Of a DNA stretch of 64,000 nt, positions 9,595-19,479 are shown piece by piece. The notes under the pieces were generated by a model. The model was not told the DNA's origin. It did no database searches and saw only the letters and a list, made by a program, of their open reading frames with translations. The stretch lies in NCBI RefSeq assembly GCF_000507245.1, contig NC_023035.1:881001-945000 (forward strand), written 5' to 3'. How positions within the stretch are numbered: position 1 is the first letter of the stretch; every line of letters begins with the position of its first letter. The position numbers and the translations under genes were made by a program. Source of the stretch: Salinispira pacifica (GTDB lineage Bacteria > Spirochaetota > Spirochaetia > DSM-27196 > Salinispiraceae).

Positions 9595-10275
9595 ATGAAC
9601 GGTCAATCATATTTGAGTGTTGAAGGATTGGAGAAGCGCTACGGTAACGGCAGCAGCGGGATTACCATCCTGGATAATCTGAACATGGAATGTTCCAGGG
9701 GAGAGATCACCATTATTACCGGTGAAAGCGGGTCGGGAAAAACAACCCTGCTCAATATTCTGGGGGGACTGGACAGCGCCGACAGGGGAACGGTGACCGT
9801 GGAGGATATCCGGGTCAGTTCCCTGAAGGAACAGCAGCTTTTTGCCTATCGCCAGCAGAAGCTGGGCTTCATTTTCCAGTTTCACCATCTTCTCAGGGAT
9901 TTTTCGGCACTGGAAAATACCATTCTCCCGGCTCTGATTGCCGGGGAACGGCGCCATGAAGCCGAGTCCCGGGGCAGGGAGCTCCTTGACCGGGTGGGCC
10001 TGGGCGAACGGATGGATAATCTGCCCCATCAGCTTTCCGGGGGGGAGCGGCAGCGGGTGGCGATCACCCGGGCACTGATCAATAACCCGGCTCTCATACT
10101 GGCGGATGAACCCACAGGCAGTCTGGACGAAGAGCGCAGCCGGGAGGTTGAAGATCTTCTTTTCGATCTGGTGCGCAGCCGGGAAGGGACCATGATTATT
10201 GTAACCCACGATCAGCGTCTGACTGCCAGAGGGGACCGTTCTCTCCATCTCACCAGGGGGAGGCTCCAGCAATGA
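9595..10275 (+). CDS. lolD: LolD-type ABC transporter ATP-binding protein
   Basis: 226 residues. ATPase of the LolCDE-type complex. Walker A is GESGSGKTT, the Q-loop is FIFQFHHLL, the signature is LSGGERQR and Walker B is LILADEPTGSLD, followed by the H-loop in VTHDQR. The FQFHHLL segment is typical of the LolD/MacB/FtsE group. It follows the first permease by 54 bases and overlaps the second permease by four (ATGA), so translation is probably coupled. MacB- or FtsE-like roles cannot be excluded by sequence, but two flanking FtsX-type permeases favour Lol. Confidence 0.88.
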   Translation: MNGQSYLSVEGLEKRYGNGSSGITILDNLNMECSRGEITIITGESGSGKTTLLNILGGLDSADRGTVTVEDIRVSSLKEQQLFAYRQQKLGFIFQFHHLLRDFSALENTILPALIAGERRHEAESRGRELLDRVGLGERMDNLPHQLSGGERQRVAITRALINNPALILADEPTGSLDEERSREVEDLLFDLVRSREGTMIIVTHDQRLTARGDRSLHLTRGRLQQ

Positions 10276-11708
10276 GTTCCCCGCGTATCGGAAATCAGAG
10301 ACCCCCGGGCGGCGGAGGCAGACTGGGCTTTCTCGGCTCTGTTACACTCCGCTTTCTCTTCGGCTCACGGGGATTCAGCGAAGGAAAGTCCCGGCGGGGG
10401 AGCAGTTTCCGCAGGGTCCGGGGAGGAGTGATCGGGATTACCCTGAGCCTCATTCCCCTTGTGGTGGTGTTTGTAGTTGCAAACGGAATGATCAGCGGAA
10501 TTACCGCAAGATATCTTGAGACCGGCAGTTACCATATCCAGCTGGTGTCCCGGGGAAGGGCTGGAGCCGAGACTTCCCGGGTCCAGGAGGAAAAAGCCCT
10601 GGAGTATACCCAGGTGATCGGTGCATACCGGGAGGTGCAGGGGCTGGGACTTCTTGCCGGAGGAAAGGGCCACAACGGGGTTCAGATCCGGGGAATCGAC
10701 CCTCAGCTGTATGAAAAGGACCGGGGCTTCCGCCGCTACATGGAAGTGAACGCCGGGGAGTTCAATCTTGAAGAGCCCCGATCCATCGTTCTGGGGCAGA
10801 ATGTGGCCAATACTCTGGGACTGGAACCCGGCGACCGGGTGAGGGTAATTACCGCCAGGAGCGACGGTTCACGGGGGCTGCTTCCCAAGGTAAGCGCCTT
10901 CACCGTTACGGGTATTGTTTCCAGCGGGTACCGGGAACTTGACGCATTATGGGTGTTCATGAGCAGTGAAGACGCCATGTCGGTAATTCCTCCGGGGGAG
11001 GCACGGGAAATAATCGGGATCAAGGTGATGGACCCCTTTTCCCTGGATCCCCAGGCGGGGAATCTCAGTTTTATCGATCTGCCGGACAGCAGCACAGCAG
11101 ACAGGCCGGGCGAAACTCCGTTTATTTACCGATTTCGGCAGGGGCTGGATACGGACTGGAGACTCTACACCTGGTTTGATCTTGAGCGCAGCCAGTATAT
11201 GAGCTTCATTACCACCAGAAATCTGCTCCTGTTCATTATGGTGCTCATCGTTCTGGTTGCCGCAGTAAATATCAGCTCCGCGATGATCATGCTGGTACTG
11301 GAGAAGCAGGAGGAGATCGCCGTCCTCAAGGCCATGGGGATGCCCAACTCCCAGCTGATGGCGGTGTTCGTTGCCGCAGGGGGAATCACCGGTACCATCG
11401 GTACCGTTCTGGGGCTTTCACTGGGAAGCCTGGCGGCGTATAATGTAAACGGGATTGTCAGAATCCTGGAATATATTGTGAATGCCGCAGGGTATTTGAA
11501 AACCCGTCTGATTTCTCCCAGGGATGTCTATATTCCCTTTGAGCTGTTTAATCCCGATTTTTATCTGAGCAGTATACCGGTGAACCTGCACCCCGCCGAT
11601 GTGCTGATTATGGCAGGCGTATCAATTATGCTCAGTGTGGTAATGTCCCTTCTTCCCGCCCGCAGGGCCGTTCGGCTGGATCCCATTTCCCTTCTGCACC
11701 GGCATTGA
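10272..11708 (+). CDS. lolE: LolC/LolE-type ABC transporter permease (second)
   Basis: 478 residues. The ATG overlaps the lolD stop. It has the same architecture as the first permease: a membrane segment near residues 50-75 (GVIGITLSLIPLVVVFVVANG), a periplasmic domain of about 230 residues, then three membrane segments with the motif EEIAVLKAMGMPNSQLMAVF. An extended, glycine- and arginine-rich N-terminus of about 45 residues precedes the first membrane helix. The protein pairs with the 8212 permease. The operon seems to end here, since a 48-base gap precedes mcsA, although no terminator is visible. Confidence 0.82.
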   Translation: MSSPRIGNQRPPGGGGRLGFLGSVTLRFLFGSRGFSEGKSRRGSSFRRVRGGVIGITLSLIPLVVVFVVANGMISGITARYLETGSYHIQLVSRGRAGAETSRVQEEKALEYTQVIGAYREVQGLGLLAGGKGHNGVQIRGIDPQLYEKDRGFRRYMEVNAGEFNLEEPRSIVLGQNVANTLGLEPGDRVRVITARSDGSRGLLPKVSAFTVTGIVSSGYRELDALWVFMSSEDAMSVIPPGEAREIIGIKVMDPFSLDPQAGNLSFIDLPDSSTADRPGETPFIYRFRQGLDTDWRLYTWFDLERSQYMSFITTRNLLLFIMVLIVLVAAVNISSAMIMLVLEKQEEIAVLKAMGMPNSQLMAVFVAAGGITGTIGTVLGLSLGSLAAYNVNGIVRILEYIVNAAGYLKTRLISPRDVYIPFELFNPDFYLSSIPVNLHPADVLIMAGVSIMLSVVMSLLPARRAVRLDPISLLHRH

Positions 11709-11756
11709 GCATTCCAGAACCCGGAAAGGAACGGGGGAAAATCCCGAGGAGCATAC

Positions 11757-12467
11757 ATGTCAAATTCTGAAGACAAAAACAGCCCGAATCCTGAAGAAGC
11801 CGCCGGAACCGGAAGAGATGAGTCGGCTGCTTCGGAGAGCGCCGGGGTCTGCGAGATCTGTTCAAGCGATGAACATATTCTGGTACTCCGGCAGATGCTG
11901 GGAAAAAAAGAGCGAACGGTGAATATCTGCACAAACTGCGCTTCCATTCTTGGAATAGAACGTCCCGAAAGCGGGATCCGGCCCCAGACCGGCGATCTCC
12001 TCACCGCCGTACTGGATCCCGGGGGCGTCGGGCCCAGGGACAGCAGGGTCTGCGATTCCTGCGGCATCAGCTATGCGGAGATCCGCCGGCAGGGACTTGC
12101 AGGATGCGCCCGCTGCTACGATGTATTCAAGAGCGAAATTACTGCGCTGCTTCGCCGGGTAACCAACCGCAACAGTCACCGGGGCAAGCTTCCCCGTCGT
12201 CTGTGGAGGGTAAAAAGCCTGCTGATTGAAAAACCCGAGCTGGAGCTGGAGCTCCGGCGGGCTCTTGAGCAGGAAAACTACGAGCTGGCCGCCAGGCTGA
12301 GGGCCGCCATCGCCGAGCTGGAAGGGGAGGAAAAGCCCTCAGGCCGGCCACTGAGCCATGGGGCGGGAAAAGCCCCGGCAGATGAAAACGGCCGGGAAGA
12401 TGGAAAAGCCCGGGAAGAAGGAAGTGCCGCGGAAGAGGGAAAACCCCGGGGGGATGAACATGAGTAA
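11757..12467 (+). CDS. mcsA: McsA-like zinc-finger/UVR protein, ClpC partner
   Basis: 236 residues. Two pairs of CxxC motifs are visible (VCEICSS with NICTNC, and RVCDSCG with GCARCYD), matching the zinc-binding part of McsA. A UVR domain follows (LEQENYELAARLRAAIAELEGEE). In Bacillus, McsA activates the arginine kinase McsB and links it to ClpC. The C-terminal 45 residues are low-complexity and charged and look unstructured. It overlaps mcsB by 14 bases and lies upstream of clpC, the usual order. A CtsR repressor gene is absent from the cluster. Confidence 0.85.
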   Translation: MSNSEDKNSPNPEEAAGTGRDESAASESAGVCEICSSDEHILVLRQMLGKKERTVNICTNCASILGIERPESGIRPQTGDLLTAVLDPGGVGPRDSRVCDSCGISYAEIRRQGLAGCARCYDVFKSEITALLRRVTNRNSHRGKLPRRLWRVKSLLIEKPELELELRRALEQENYELAARLRAAIAELEGEEKPSGRPLSHGAGKAPADENGREDGKAREEGSAAEEGKPRGDEHE

Positions 12468-13533
12468 GCACGATGATCTATCCGCCGTTCTCTCAACCTT
12501 GCCTGATTGGATGACCGGGGAGGGGGATGAAGACGATGTGGTGCTTCTCTCCCGGATGTCCCTGAACAGAAATGCCGAGGAATTCCTCTTTCCCCACCGG
12601 ATGGACAGTTCTTCCCTTCTCCCGCTGCTGTCGGGATGCGATGAGTCGGTACGGAACATGTACGGCCAATCCCGATCCTATGAGTTGAACGGAACGGATG
12701 ATCACACCATCACTCTTTTGAGGGAAGAGCTGTGTCTTCCCGAGTCCGCCGATCCCCGGCGGCCGGGCCGGAGATTGTACCGGGACAGTTCCGGCAACAG
12801 GGCGTTCCTGGTGAACAGTCAGGATCATTTTTCTCTGCTGAGTTTCATGCCCGGGTTTCAGCCCAACCTGCAGTACCAGACACTGGAGAAAATGGATGAC
12901 ATTTTGGAGCAGCGCTTCAGCTATGCGGTATCCATGGATCTTGGGTATCTGCGAAGCAAAATTGAGCGGGTGGGTAATGGCATTCAGGCTGATATTTGGC
13001 TGCATTTACCTGCTCTGTCCCGGTTCGGAAATTTCAGTGAAGTTCTGGCCCACGCCCAGAGAGAGGGAATGCAGCTCAGTTCCTTCGGTTCCCGGGGGGA
13101 TTCCAGTCTCGGCCAGGTATATCAGCTGAGCTGCAGAGGGGTTCTGGGTGATAATGAGGCGGAAACACTGGAAAAGCTTGCTTTAGTGGTGTTAGAATTT
13201 ATACATTATGAGAGGGAGTCCCGCAGATCCCTGATGGAAGGCGGAACCCTCGAATTTATAGATGTACTGTGGAGGGATTATGCCGTGCTGCGGCATAGCA
13301 GACTGCTCGGACTCAGGGAGAGTTTTGAGCTGCTGAGCCGTCTGTCCCTGGGTCAATCCCTGGGAATCCTGCCCGGAGACAGAGCGGTGAGCAGAGCGTT
13401 GTTTTTTCTGACGCAGCCTGCCCACATCCGCCATGTTTCAGGCTCTGAAGGGGAAGGGGAGGAGTCAGAACAGACGGTGGATGATTTTGCCCGGCAGCGG
13501 GCCGATATCTTTCGCCTTGGTCTTTCCTCCTGA
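12454..13533 (+). CDS. mcsB: McsB homologue lacking kinase residues (predicted pseudokinase)
   Basis: About 359 residues, normal for McsB. I chose the ATG at 12454 (GGGGGG upstream); 12460 is possible. The homology runs end to end: DDVVLLSRMSLNRN, MPGFQPNLQYQTLEKMDDILEQ (read as two blocks), IWLHLPAL, LGQVYQLSC and the C-terminal QRADIFRLGL all match McsB landmarks. However, residues needed for phosphotransfer are changed. NEEDH is NSQDH (122-123), the ATP-binding arginine in GLRAS is Q178, the second arginine of RIRLARN is S36, and RGxYGEGS is absent. The protein probably cannot phosphorylate arginine, and may act as a scaffold or adaptor for McsA and ClpC. This rests on my recall of the Bacillus sequence. 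Confidence 0.8.
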   Translation: MNMSKHDDLSAVLSTLPDWMTGEGDEDDVVLLSRMSLNRNAEEFLFPHRMDSSSLLPLLSGCDESVRNMYGQSRSYELNGTDDHTITLLREELCLPESADPRRPGRRLYRDSSGNRAFLVNSQDHFSLLSFMPGFQPNLQYQTLEKMDDILEQRFSYAVSMDLGYLRSKIERVGNGIQADIWLHLPALSRFGNFSEVLAHAQREGMQLSSFGSRGDSSLGQVYQLSCRGVLGDNEAETLEKLALVVLEFIHYERESRRSLMEGGTLEFIDVLWRDYAVLRHSRLLGLRESFELLSRLSLGQSLGILPGDRAVSRALFFLTQPAHIRHVSGSEGEGEESEQTVDDFARQRADIFRLGLSS

Positions 13534-13604
13534 ATCCCTGAATAATTCCGCCTCAGTAACCGATTATGTAAAAAACGCCGTGTATTGTCTGGCAAGGAGT
13601 ATGC

Positions 13605-16148
13605 ATGTTTAAGGGTCTTACGCAACGAGCGCAAAAAATACTGACCATTCTCGCCCAGGATGAAGCAAAACGATTCCATTCGGATCAGCTTCTCCCCGAA
13701 CATATAATGATCGCTATTCTGAAAGAGGGGGGCGGTCTCGCCTACAAAGCCCTCCTGAAGGCGATGGTTGATCCTGCCAAAATGCAGGTTGAACTGGAAA
13801 AAAATCTTCCCCGGAAGCGGGGAGGTTTTATCCTGGGAGATGTTCCCCCCAGTCCCCGAGGGAAGAAGGTTCTGGAGGATTCCGCCGAGGAAGCCCGTCA
13901 GATGGGCCATGAATTCATCGGAACAGAGCACCTGCTTCTTGCATGTTCCAAGGAAGGGGAAACCAGAACCTTCCTGGAAGAGAACCAGGTGAGTGTGGAT
14001 AACCTCAGAGATATTGTTATGGATCTTGCGGGGTACAGCAAGAGTTCCTCCGCTTCCTCCGAATCCGTTTCATCCCAGCCCGCCGGCGGAAGCGAGCGAA
14101 AGCGCAGCGGCAGCCAGCAGAAGAAGACCACCCCCAATCTGGACGAGTTCGCCCGGGATCTCACCGCAATGGCCAAGTCCGGTGAGCTGGATCCCGTGGT
14201 GGGCAGGGTAAGGGAAATCGACCGGGTTATCCAGATCCTGGCCCGGCGGAACAAAAACAACCCTGTGCTGATCGGTGAACCCGGGGTGGGCAAGACGGCC
14301 ATTGTTGAAGGTCTCACCCAGAAAATCAACGACGGAAGCGCCCCGGATGTACTCCTGGATAAACGGGTTATGACCCTGGATCTTGCGGCGGTGATCGCCG
14401 GCACCAAGTACCGGGGTGAGTTCGAAGAGCGCCTGAAGAGGATTATGAAAGAGATCGCTCAGGCTGCGAATATCATTCTGTTTATTGATGAACTGCACAC
14501 AATAATCGGCGCAGGCGGTGCCGAAGGGGCAATTGATGCCTCCAATATGCTGAAACCCGCCCTCTCAAGGGGTGAAATTCAGTGCATCGGTGCAACCACA
14601 TTGAATGAATACAAGAAGTACATAGAAAAAGACGCCGCCCTTGAACGCCGTTTTCAGACGGTGATGGTTGATGAGCCGGATATCGGGCATACTATCGAAA
14701 TCCTCAACGGGGTGAAGGACTGTTATGAGGAGTATCACAATGTCTCATATACACCCGGAGCCGTTGAAATTGCAGCCACGCTGGCCCACCGCTACATTAC
14801 CGAACGCTTTCTCCCGGATAAGGCCATCGACCTCATCGATGAGGCGGGTGCCCGGAAGCGGATCAAGCATTCTGTCCGCCCCGATGAGATTCAGGAACTG
14901 GAAAAAGAGATTGAGCGTCTGAATGATGAGAAAAGCAACCTGGTGATGTCCCAGAATTATGAACGCGCCGCCGCCGTGCGGGATGAGGTGCGACACCTCA
15001 AGTCCCGTGTGGAAGATATCAGGCAGAACTGGAAAATTACCCTGAAAACCGAAGCAAAGGTTGTGGATTCCGAGGATATTCAAAAGGTGATATCCGATAT
15101 CACCGGAATTCCCATTACCCGTCTTGCGGAAAGTGAAAGTCAAAAGCTTCTCAGCATTGAGGACGAACTTCATCGCAGCGTAGTGGGCCAGGACGATGCC
15201 ATCAAGGTTATTTCCTCGGCCATCCGCCGAAGCCGGACGGGACTCTCAAGTCCCAACCGGCCCATGGGATCGTTCATCTTTCTGGGTCCCACAGGAGTAG
15301 GGAAATCCCTGCTGGCAAAAACGCTGGCTGAGTTTCTCTTCGGCAATTCCGATGCCCTTGTTCGCATCGATATGTCCGATTTTATGGAAAAACACAATGT
15401 GAGCCGTCTTGTGGGATCTCCTCCGGGCTATGTAGGATATGAAGAAGGGGGGCTTCTCACCGAAAAGATCCGCCGGAAGCCCTATGCAGTGGTTCTCTTT
15501 GACGAAATTGAAAAAGCCCATCCCGATGTATTCAATCTTCTTCTGCAGATGCTGGAAGAGGGTGAACTTCAGGATAACCTTGGCCATAAGGTGAATTTCC
15601 GGAATACGGTGATTATTATGACCAGCAATGCCGGGGCACGGGAAATCACCCGTGACGGAGCAGTGGGTTTTAAAACCCAGGAAGGAATCCTGGATTACCG
15701 GGAGATCCGTTCCAGCGCCATGAATGAGCTGAAGCGTCTGTTCAGACCCGAGTTTATCAACCGGGTGGATGAAACGGTTGTGTTCCACAGTCTGAGCAGG
15801 GAGCAGGTGATGAACATCCTGGACATCCAGCTGGGCGAGGTGCAGCAGCGTATGGCTGAGAAGGAAATGGTTCTTGAAGTTGTGAAAAGCGCCAAGGATT
15901 ATCTGGCGGAAAAGGGCTACGATGTGAAATTCGGCGCCCGGCCTCTGCGCAGAATTATTCAGCGGGAAATTGAAGATCCCCTGGCCATGGAAATAATCCG
16001 GGGCAAGTACGGGCCCGGAAGCCATGTGGTGGTTGGAATGCGGAAGGGAGAAATATCCTTCTCGGAAAAATCCGGCAAGGACTCGGAAAATGCCCGGAGC
16101 AAGGAAGAAAGTACCGTTGCAGCAGGAAGCGGCAGCAATAATAACTGA
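13605..16148 (+). CDS. clpC: ClpC AAA+ unfoldase
   Basis: 847 residues. HSP100 chaperone that feeds substrates to ClpP. It has an N-terminal Clp repeat domain (to about residue 145), a first AAA module with GEPGVGKT and FIDELHT, a UVR-containing middle segment ([22 protein letters not shown]), and a second AAA module with [17 protein letters not shown] and sensor arginines in FGARPLRR. The UVR middle segment separates ClpC from ClpA and ClpB. A serine-rich linker of about 35 residues follows the N-domain. An AAGGAG site precedes the ATG. It is the last gene before a bidirectional terminator and fits with mcsA and mcsB upstream. Confidence 0.95.
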   Translation: MFKGLTQRAQKILTILAQDEAKRFHSDQLLPEHIMIAILKEGGGLAYKALLKAMVDPAKMQVELEKNLPRKRGGFILGDVPPSPRGKKVLEDSAEEARQMGHEFIGTEHLLLACSKEGETRTFLEENQVSVDNLRDIVMDLAGYSKSSSASSESVSSQPAGGSERKRSGSQQKKTTPNLDEFARDLTAMAKSGELDPVVGRVREIDRVIQILARRNKNNPVLIGEPGVGKTAIVEGLTQKINDGSAPDVLLDKRVMTLDLAAVIAGTKYRGEFEERLKRIMKEIAQAANIILFIDELHTIIGAGGAEGAIDASNMLKPALSRGEIQCIGATTLNEYKKYIEKDAALERRFQTVMVDEPDIGHTIEILNGVKDCYEEYHNVSYTPGAVEIAATLAHRYITERFLPDKAIDLIDEAGARKRIKHSVRPDEIQELEKEIERLNDEKSNLVMSQNYERAAAVRDEVRHLKSRVEDIRQNWKITLKTEAKVVDSEDIQKVISDITGIPITRLAESESQKLLSIEDELHRSVVGQDDAIKVISSAIRRSRTGLSSPNRPMGSFIFLGPTGVGKSLLAKTLAEFLFGNSDALVRIDMSDFMEKHNVSRLVGSPPGYVGYEEGGLLTEKIRRKPYAVVLFDEIEKAHPDVFNLLLQMLEEGELQDNLGHKVNFRNTVIIMTSNAGAREITRDGAVGFKTQEGILDYREIRSSAMNELKRLFRPEFINRVDETVVFHSLSREQVMNILDIQLGEVQQRMAEKEMVLEVVKSAKDYLAEKGYDVKFGARPLRRIIQREIEDPLAMEIIRGKYGPGSHVVVGMRKGEISFSEKSGKDSENARSKEESTVAAGSGSNNN

Positions 16149-16211
16149 TCCGCATCCGTACTCCATTCCCCGTACAGCAATCCCCTGGTGCATTTATGGA
16201 TGCACAGGCAG

Positions 16212-16247
16212 AAAAAAAACCGGAAGCTCTCTGCTTCCGGTTTTTTT
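16212..16247. terminator. bidirectional rho-independent terminator between clpC and the 16275 gene
   Basis: An eight-base stem, CCGGAAGC (16220-16227) and GCTTCCGG (16233-16240), has a five-base loop. It is flanked by an A-run on the left (16212-16219) and a T-run on the right (16241-16247), so it can stop both converging genes. Confidence 0.9.
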
Positions 16248-16274
16248 ATCCGCTGGTGTATTCCTTACAGGTTG

Positions 16275-17477
16275 TTATTGATAATTTCCCAACTCCAGGA
16301 AGGTGGACAGCATCTCCTCAAGTCCCCGGGCCCGGGTACGGTTGATAAGATACTCTTCCTCGGTATACAGCCCTTTCAGAATGATGCGGCCCTTTTCTTC
16401 GGTACTGATTCTCTCCAATGCCTGGAGAAGCCGGCGCCCCACGGGAATATAGATCCGTTCCAGCCGGTATGCGGGATCTCTCAGCTGTTCCCGGTACTCC
16501 GGCTCCGGAAGCGTGTAGAGAAATGAACCCGCAAGTTCAATATCCCCTCCGTACAGCCCGAACGCCCGTTCGCTGCTTCCGGTAATTTGCTGCAGCACCA
16601 GGTACAGGCCCAGACCCACCCCCGGTCGCTGCTGGATTTCAAGATATGCAGGTATGTCGGTACTGTGCCTCTGGTTTTCAAGACTCAGATAGCTGATGCC
16701 TGCATCATCCTGCTGCCGGATAATGCTGCTGCCCTCCAGAACTCTTCCCGGATTCCGGCCGATGCTGGCAGCATCGAACACGGTACCTTCTTCAATGTTC
16801 TTTTCTCTCACATCATCCCCCGGCTGTTGGGAGGCCCGGGAGGAGTCTCCGGTGCTATCTCCGGAGGAATCAGTCCCGTTTCCGGAGCCCGGTTCTGTTG
16901 CAGCATCCCGGGCAGCAGGATCTGCCGTACCATCGGACCGGGGAGGAGCAGCCCGGGGGGTATCACCGGAGCTGCTGAACAGGGAGCTGGCGAAGTCAGC
17001 CTCCTCAAGAGCCTTGCTGAGACGCTCAACTTCCTCCCGGCTGCGGGCATACTGCTCGCGCAGTTTCTCAAGCTCTTCCCTGTTGCTGCGGGCGGCTGAT
17101 TCCAGTTCGCCAATGGATTGGGGCAGGGTGTCAGGGTTCGAATCTCCGGTAATCTCCTGAATCTGTGCAAGGATTTGTTCCTGCCTTTGTATCTGCTCTC
17201 TCAGTTCATCCCGTTCATTTCTCACACTGGTCAGCTCTTCCTCCAGCCGGAGGGTTTCGTCCTTGAGTTCCTTCCGTGAGTCGGGTCCTCCCGCACAGGA
17301 GCTCAGGATGAGAAACAGCACGAGAAATACGGCGGAAGAGATCGGTTTCGATAGCGGAGGCACGGGTGCTGGTGCTCTCCGGGTTTTCTGTGTCCGAGTT
17401 TCGGGTGTTTCCCCTGCAAGCAGTAATTCCGGGGCAGAATCCATCTGCATCCCCCCCGGCCTGGTAGTATCTGTCAT
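16275..17477 (-). CDS. lipoprotein with coiled coil, unknown function
   Basis: Up to 400 residues. A hydrophobic stretch ending in LILSSC (FLVLFLILSSCAGG) looks like a lipoprotein signal with its cysteine acceptor. It sits about 60 residues into the longest frame, so a GTG start at 17363 would give a normal signal peptide (MPPLSKPISSAVF). The ATG at 17477 does have a good GGGGGA site, so the start is unresolved. After the cysteine come heptad-like charged helices (LRLEEELTSVRNERDELREQ, then a second coil) and a low-complexity Ser/Asp/Gly region. A conserved-looking C-terminal domain of about 170 residues follows. No enzyme motif is seen. Confidence 0.65.
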   Translation of the reverse strand: MTDTTRPGGMQMDSAPELLLAGETPETRTQKTRRAPAPVPPLSKPISSAVFLVLFLILSSCAGGPDSRKELKDETLRLEEELTSVRNERDELREQIQRQEQILAQIQEITGDSNPDTLPQSIGELESAARSNREELEKLREQYARSREEVERLSKALEEADFASSLFSSSGDTPRAAPPRSDGTADPAARDAATEPGSGNGTDSSGDSTGDSSRASQQPGDDVREKNIEEGTVFDAASIGRNPGRVLEGSSIIRQQDDAGISYLSLENQRHSTDIPAYLEIQQRPGVGLGLYLVLQQITGSSERAFGLYGGDIELAGSFLYTLPEPEYREQLRDPAYRLERIYIPVGRRLLQALERISTEEKGRIILKGLYTEEEYLINRTRARGLEEMLSTFLELGNYQ

Positions 17478-17547
17478 ATTTCCCCCGCTTAGAGAATCGG
17501 CATTGGAGTCTCGGCCCTTGAGGCTACTTCTCCAGCCCAGGCTGATA

Positions 17548-17556
17548 TGTTATGAT
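17548..17556 (+). promoter_or_regulatory. possible extended -10 promoter of parE
   Basis: TGT followed by TATGAT (17551-17556) forms an extended -10 element eight bases before the parE ATG at 17565. There is no clear -35 and no ribosome-binding site in between. If used, the mRNA would start within about two bases of the ATG. Confidence 0.35.
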
Positions 17557-17564
17557 GGCTGACT

Positions 17565-19469
17565 ATGGGAAGGGGAACAAAAACTACGAAAAAACCTGCG
17601 GCAGAATCTACCGCATATGATGAAAGTAAAATTAAAACCCTCAGCTCGCTTGAGCATATCCGCCTTCGCAGCGGAATGTACATCGGACGGCTGGGTGACG
17701 GTTCCAATCAGGATGACGGAATTTACATTCTGCTGAAGGAAGTGATCGATAACTCGGTGGATGAATTCATCATGGGCCACGGCTCCACCATCGATATCAC
17801 CATTCAGGGCAACCGCCTGAGTGTACGGGATTACGGCCGGGGCATCCCCCTGGGCAAAATCGTTGAGTGCGTATCTGTGATCAATACCGGAGCCAAGTAC
17901 AATACCGAGGTGTTTCAGTTTTCTGTGGGACTGAACGGTGTGGGCACCAAGGCGGTGAACGCCCTCAGTGAAGATTTCATGGTGCAGGCATTCCGGGAGG
18001 GAAAATACGCCCGGGCGGACTTTTCCCGGGGAAACCAGAAGGATGAGAAAAAGGGGAAGAGTCAGGAGAAGACCGGTACGCTGATCAGCTTCGTGCCCGA
18101 TCCGGAAATCTTTCCCGACTACCGTTTCAATCTTGAGTTTATCGAAGAACGGCTGTGGAACTATGCCTATCTGAACTCGGGACTGACCCTCCGGCTCAAG
18201 GTGCTGGATGAGAACGGAAAAACTCTCACTGCAGAGGAGCACGAAAGCTCCGGAACGAAGAAAAACGGCTGGCAGGTATTCCATTCGGAAAAGGGCCTGC
18301 AGGATCTCCTTGAACGGGAAGTGGGGGATGAACTTCTCTACAACATCAGCTACTACAAGGCACAGCATCTGGAGTTCGCATTTACCCACGGTCAGAGTTA
18401 CGGGGAAACCCACTGGAGTTTCGTGAACGGTCAGTTCACATCAGATGGAGGGACCCATCTTTCGGCCTTCCGGGAGGGGCTTCTCAAAGGGGTTAATGAT
18501 TTCTATCAGAAATCCTACTCCGGGGTGGATGTCCGGGAGGGCATTGTGGCTTCGGTTGCGGTGAAACTGGAATCCCCGGTTTTTGAAAGTCAGACCAAGA
18601 ATAAACTGGGAAACACGGAAATCCGCAGCTGGATTGTTCAGGAAACCCGGGAGGCTGTGGCGGATTTCCTCCATAAAAACAAGACGGCGGCCAAACGCAT
18701 CCAGGACAAGATTATCAACAACGAGAAACTCCGCAAGGAGCTGAATGTTGTCCGGAAGGAAGCAAAAGAGGCTGCAAAAAAAATCGCCCTGAAAATTCCC
18801 AACCTGAAAGATTGCAAATATCATCTGGGAGATAAAAAGCGGGGTGAAGAAAGCACCATATTTATTACCGAGGGAAAGTCCGCATCCGGTTCCATGGTAA
18901 GCTGCCGGGACGTATACACCCAGGCAATATTCTCCCTCCGGGGAAAAATTCAGAACATGTTCGGCCGAAGCCAGGCTGCAATATATAAAAATGAAGAGCT
19001 CTACAACATGATGATGGCCCTTGGCATCGAAAACGGGATAGAGGGTCTGCGGTATGCCAGGATCGTGATCTCAACCGATGCCGACCATGACGGGTTTCAT
19101 ATCCGGAATCTGCTTCTCACCTTTTTCCTCAGCTTTTTTGAAGATCTGGTGGTGCAGGAGCGGGTGTACATTCTGGAAACTCCCCTCTTTCGGGTGAGGA
19201 ACAAACAGGAAACCCGCTACTGCTACAACCTGAAGGAGCGTGACGAAGCTCTCAAGGCGATCCGTAACCCGGAGGTTACCCGGTTCAAGGGGCTGGGAGA
19301 GATCAGCCCCAACGAGTTCGGCCAGTTTATCGGAGAAGATATACGGCTTTTGAAGGTGAATATCAGAACCATCAAAGGACTCCATGAGACCATGGATTTT
19401 TACATGGGGAAAAACACCCCTGACCGTAAATCTTACATCATGCAGAATCTTCTGGATGTGAGCGACTGA
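17565..19469 (+). CDS. parE: DNA topoisomerase IV subunit B
   Basis: 634 residues. ATPase subunit of a type IIA topoisomerase that decatenates chromosomes. The GHKL ATPase shows VIDNSVDEF, DYGRGIPLGK and GLNGVGTKAVNAL. The TOPRIM part shows ITEGKSASGSM and STDADHDGFHIRNLLL, followed by GLGEISPNEF. The EGKSASGSM form differs from the EGDSAGG of GyrB and points to the spirochaetal ParE type. A 10-base gap separates it from parC. The start has no Shine-Dalgarno sequence but an extended -10 lies just upstream. Confidence 0.9.
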   Translation: MGRGTKTTKKPAAESTAYDESKIKTLSSLEHIRLRSGMYIGRLGDGSNQDDGIYILLKEVIDNSVDEFIMGHGSTIDITIQGNRLSVRDYGRGIPLGKIVECVSVINTGAKYNTEVFQFSVGLNGVGTKAVNALSEDFMVQAFREGKYARADFSRGNQKDEKKGKSQEKTGTLISFVPDPEIFPDYRFNLEFIEERLWNYAYLNSGLTLRLKVLDENGKTLTAEEHESSGTKKNGWQVFHSEKGLQDLLEREVGDELLYNISYYKAQHLEFAFTHGQSYGETHWSFVNGQFTSDGGTHLSAFREGLLKGVNDFYQKSYSGVDVREGIVASVAVKLESPVFESQTKNKLGNTEIRSWIVQETREAVADFLHKNKTAAKRIQDKIINNEKLRKELNVVRKEAKEAAKKIALKIPNLKDCKYHLGDKKRGEESTIFITEGKSASGSMVSCRDVYTQAIFSLRGKIQNMFGRSQAAIYKNEELYNMMMALGIENGIEGLRYARIVISTDADHDGFHIRNLLLTFFLSFFEDLVVQERVYILETPLFRVRNKQETRYCYNLKERDEALKAIRNPEVTRFKGLGEISPNEFGQFIGEDIRLLKVNIRTIKGLHETMDFYMGKNTPDRKSYIMQNLLDVSD

Positions 19470-19479
19470 GGAAACCACC

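Noticed and set aside
15246-16193. 315-codon open frame on the minus strand inside clpC
   Set aside because: Antisense shadow of a well-conserved gene, produced by codon bias in GC-rich DNA; no start signals.
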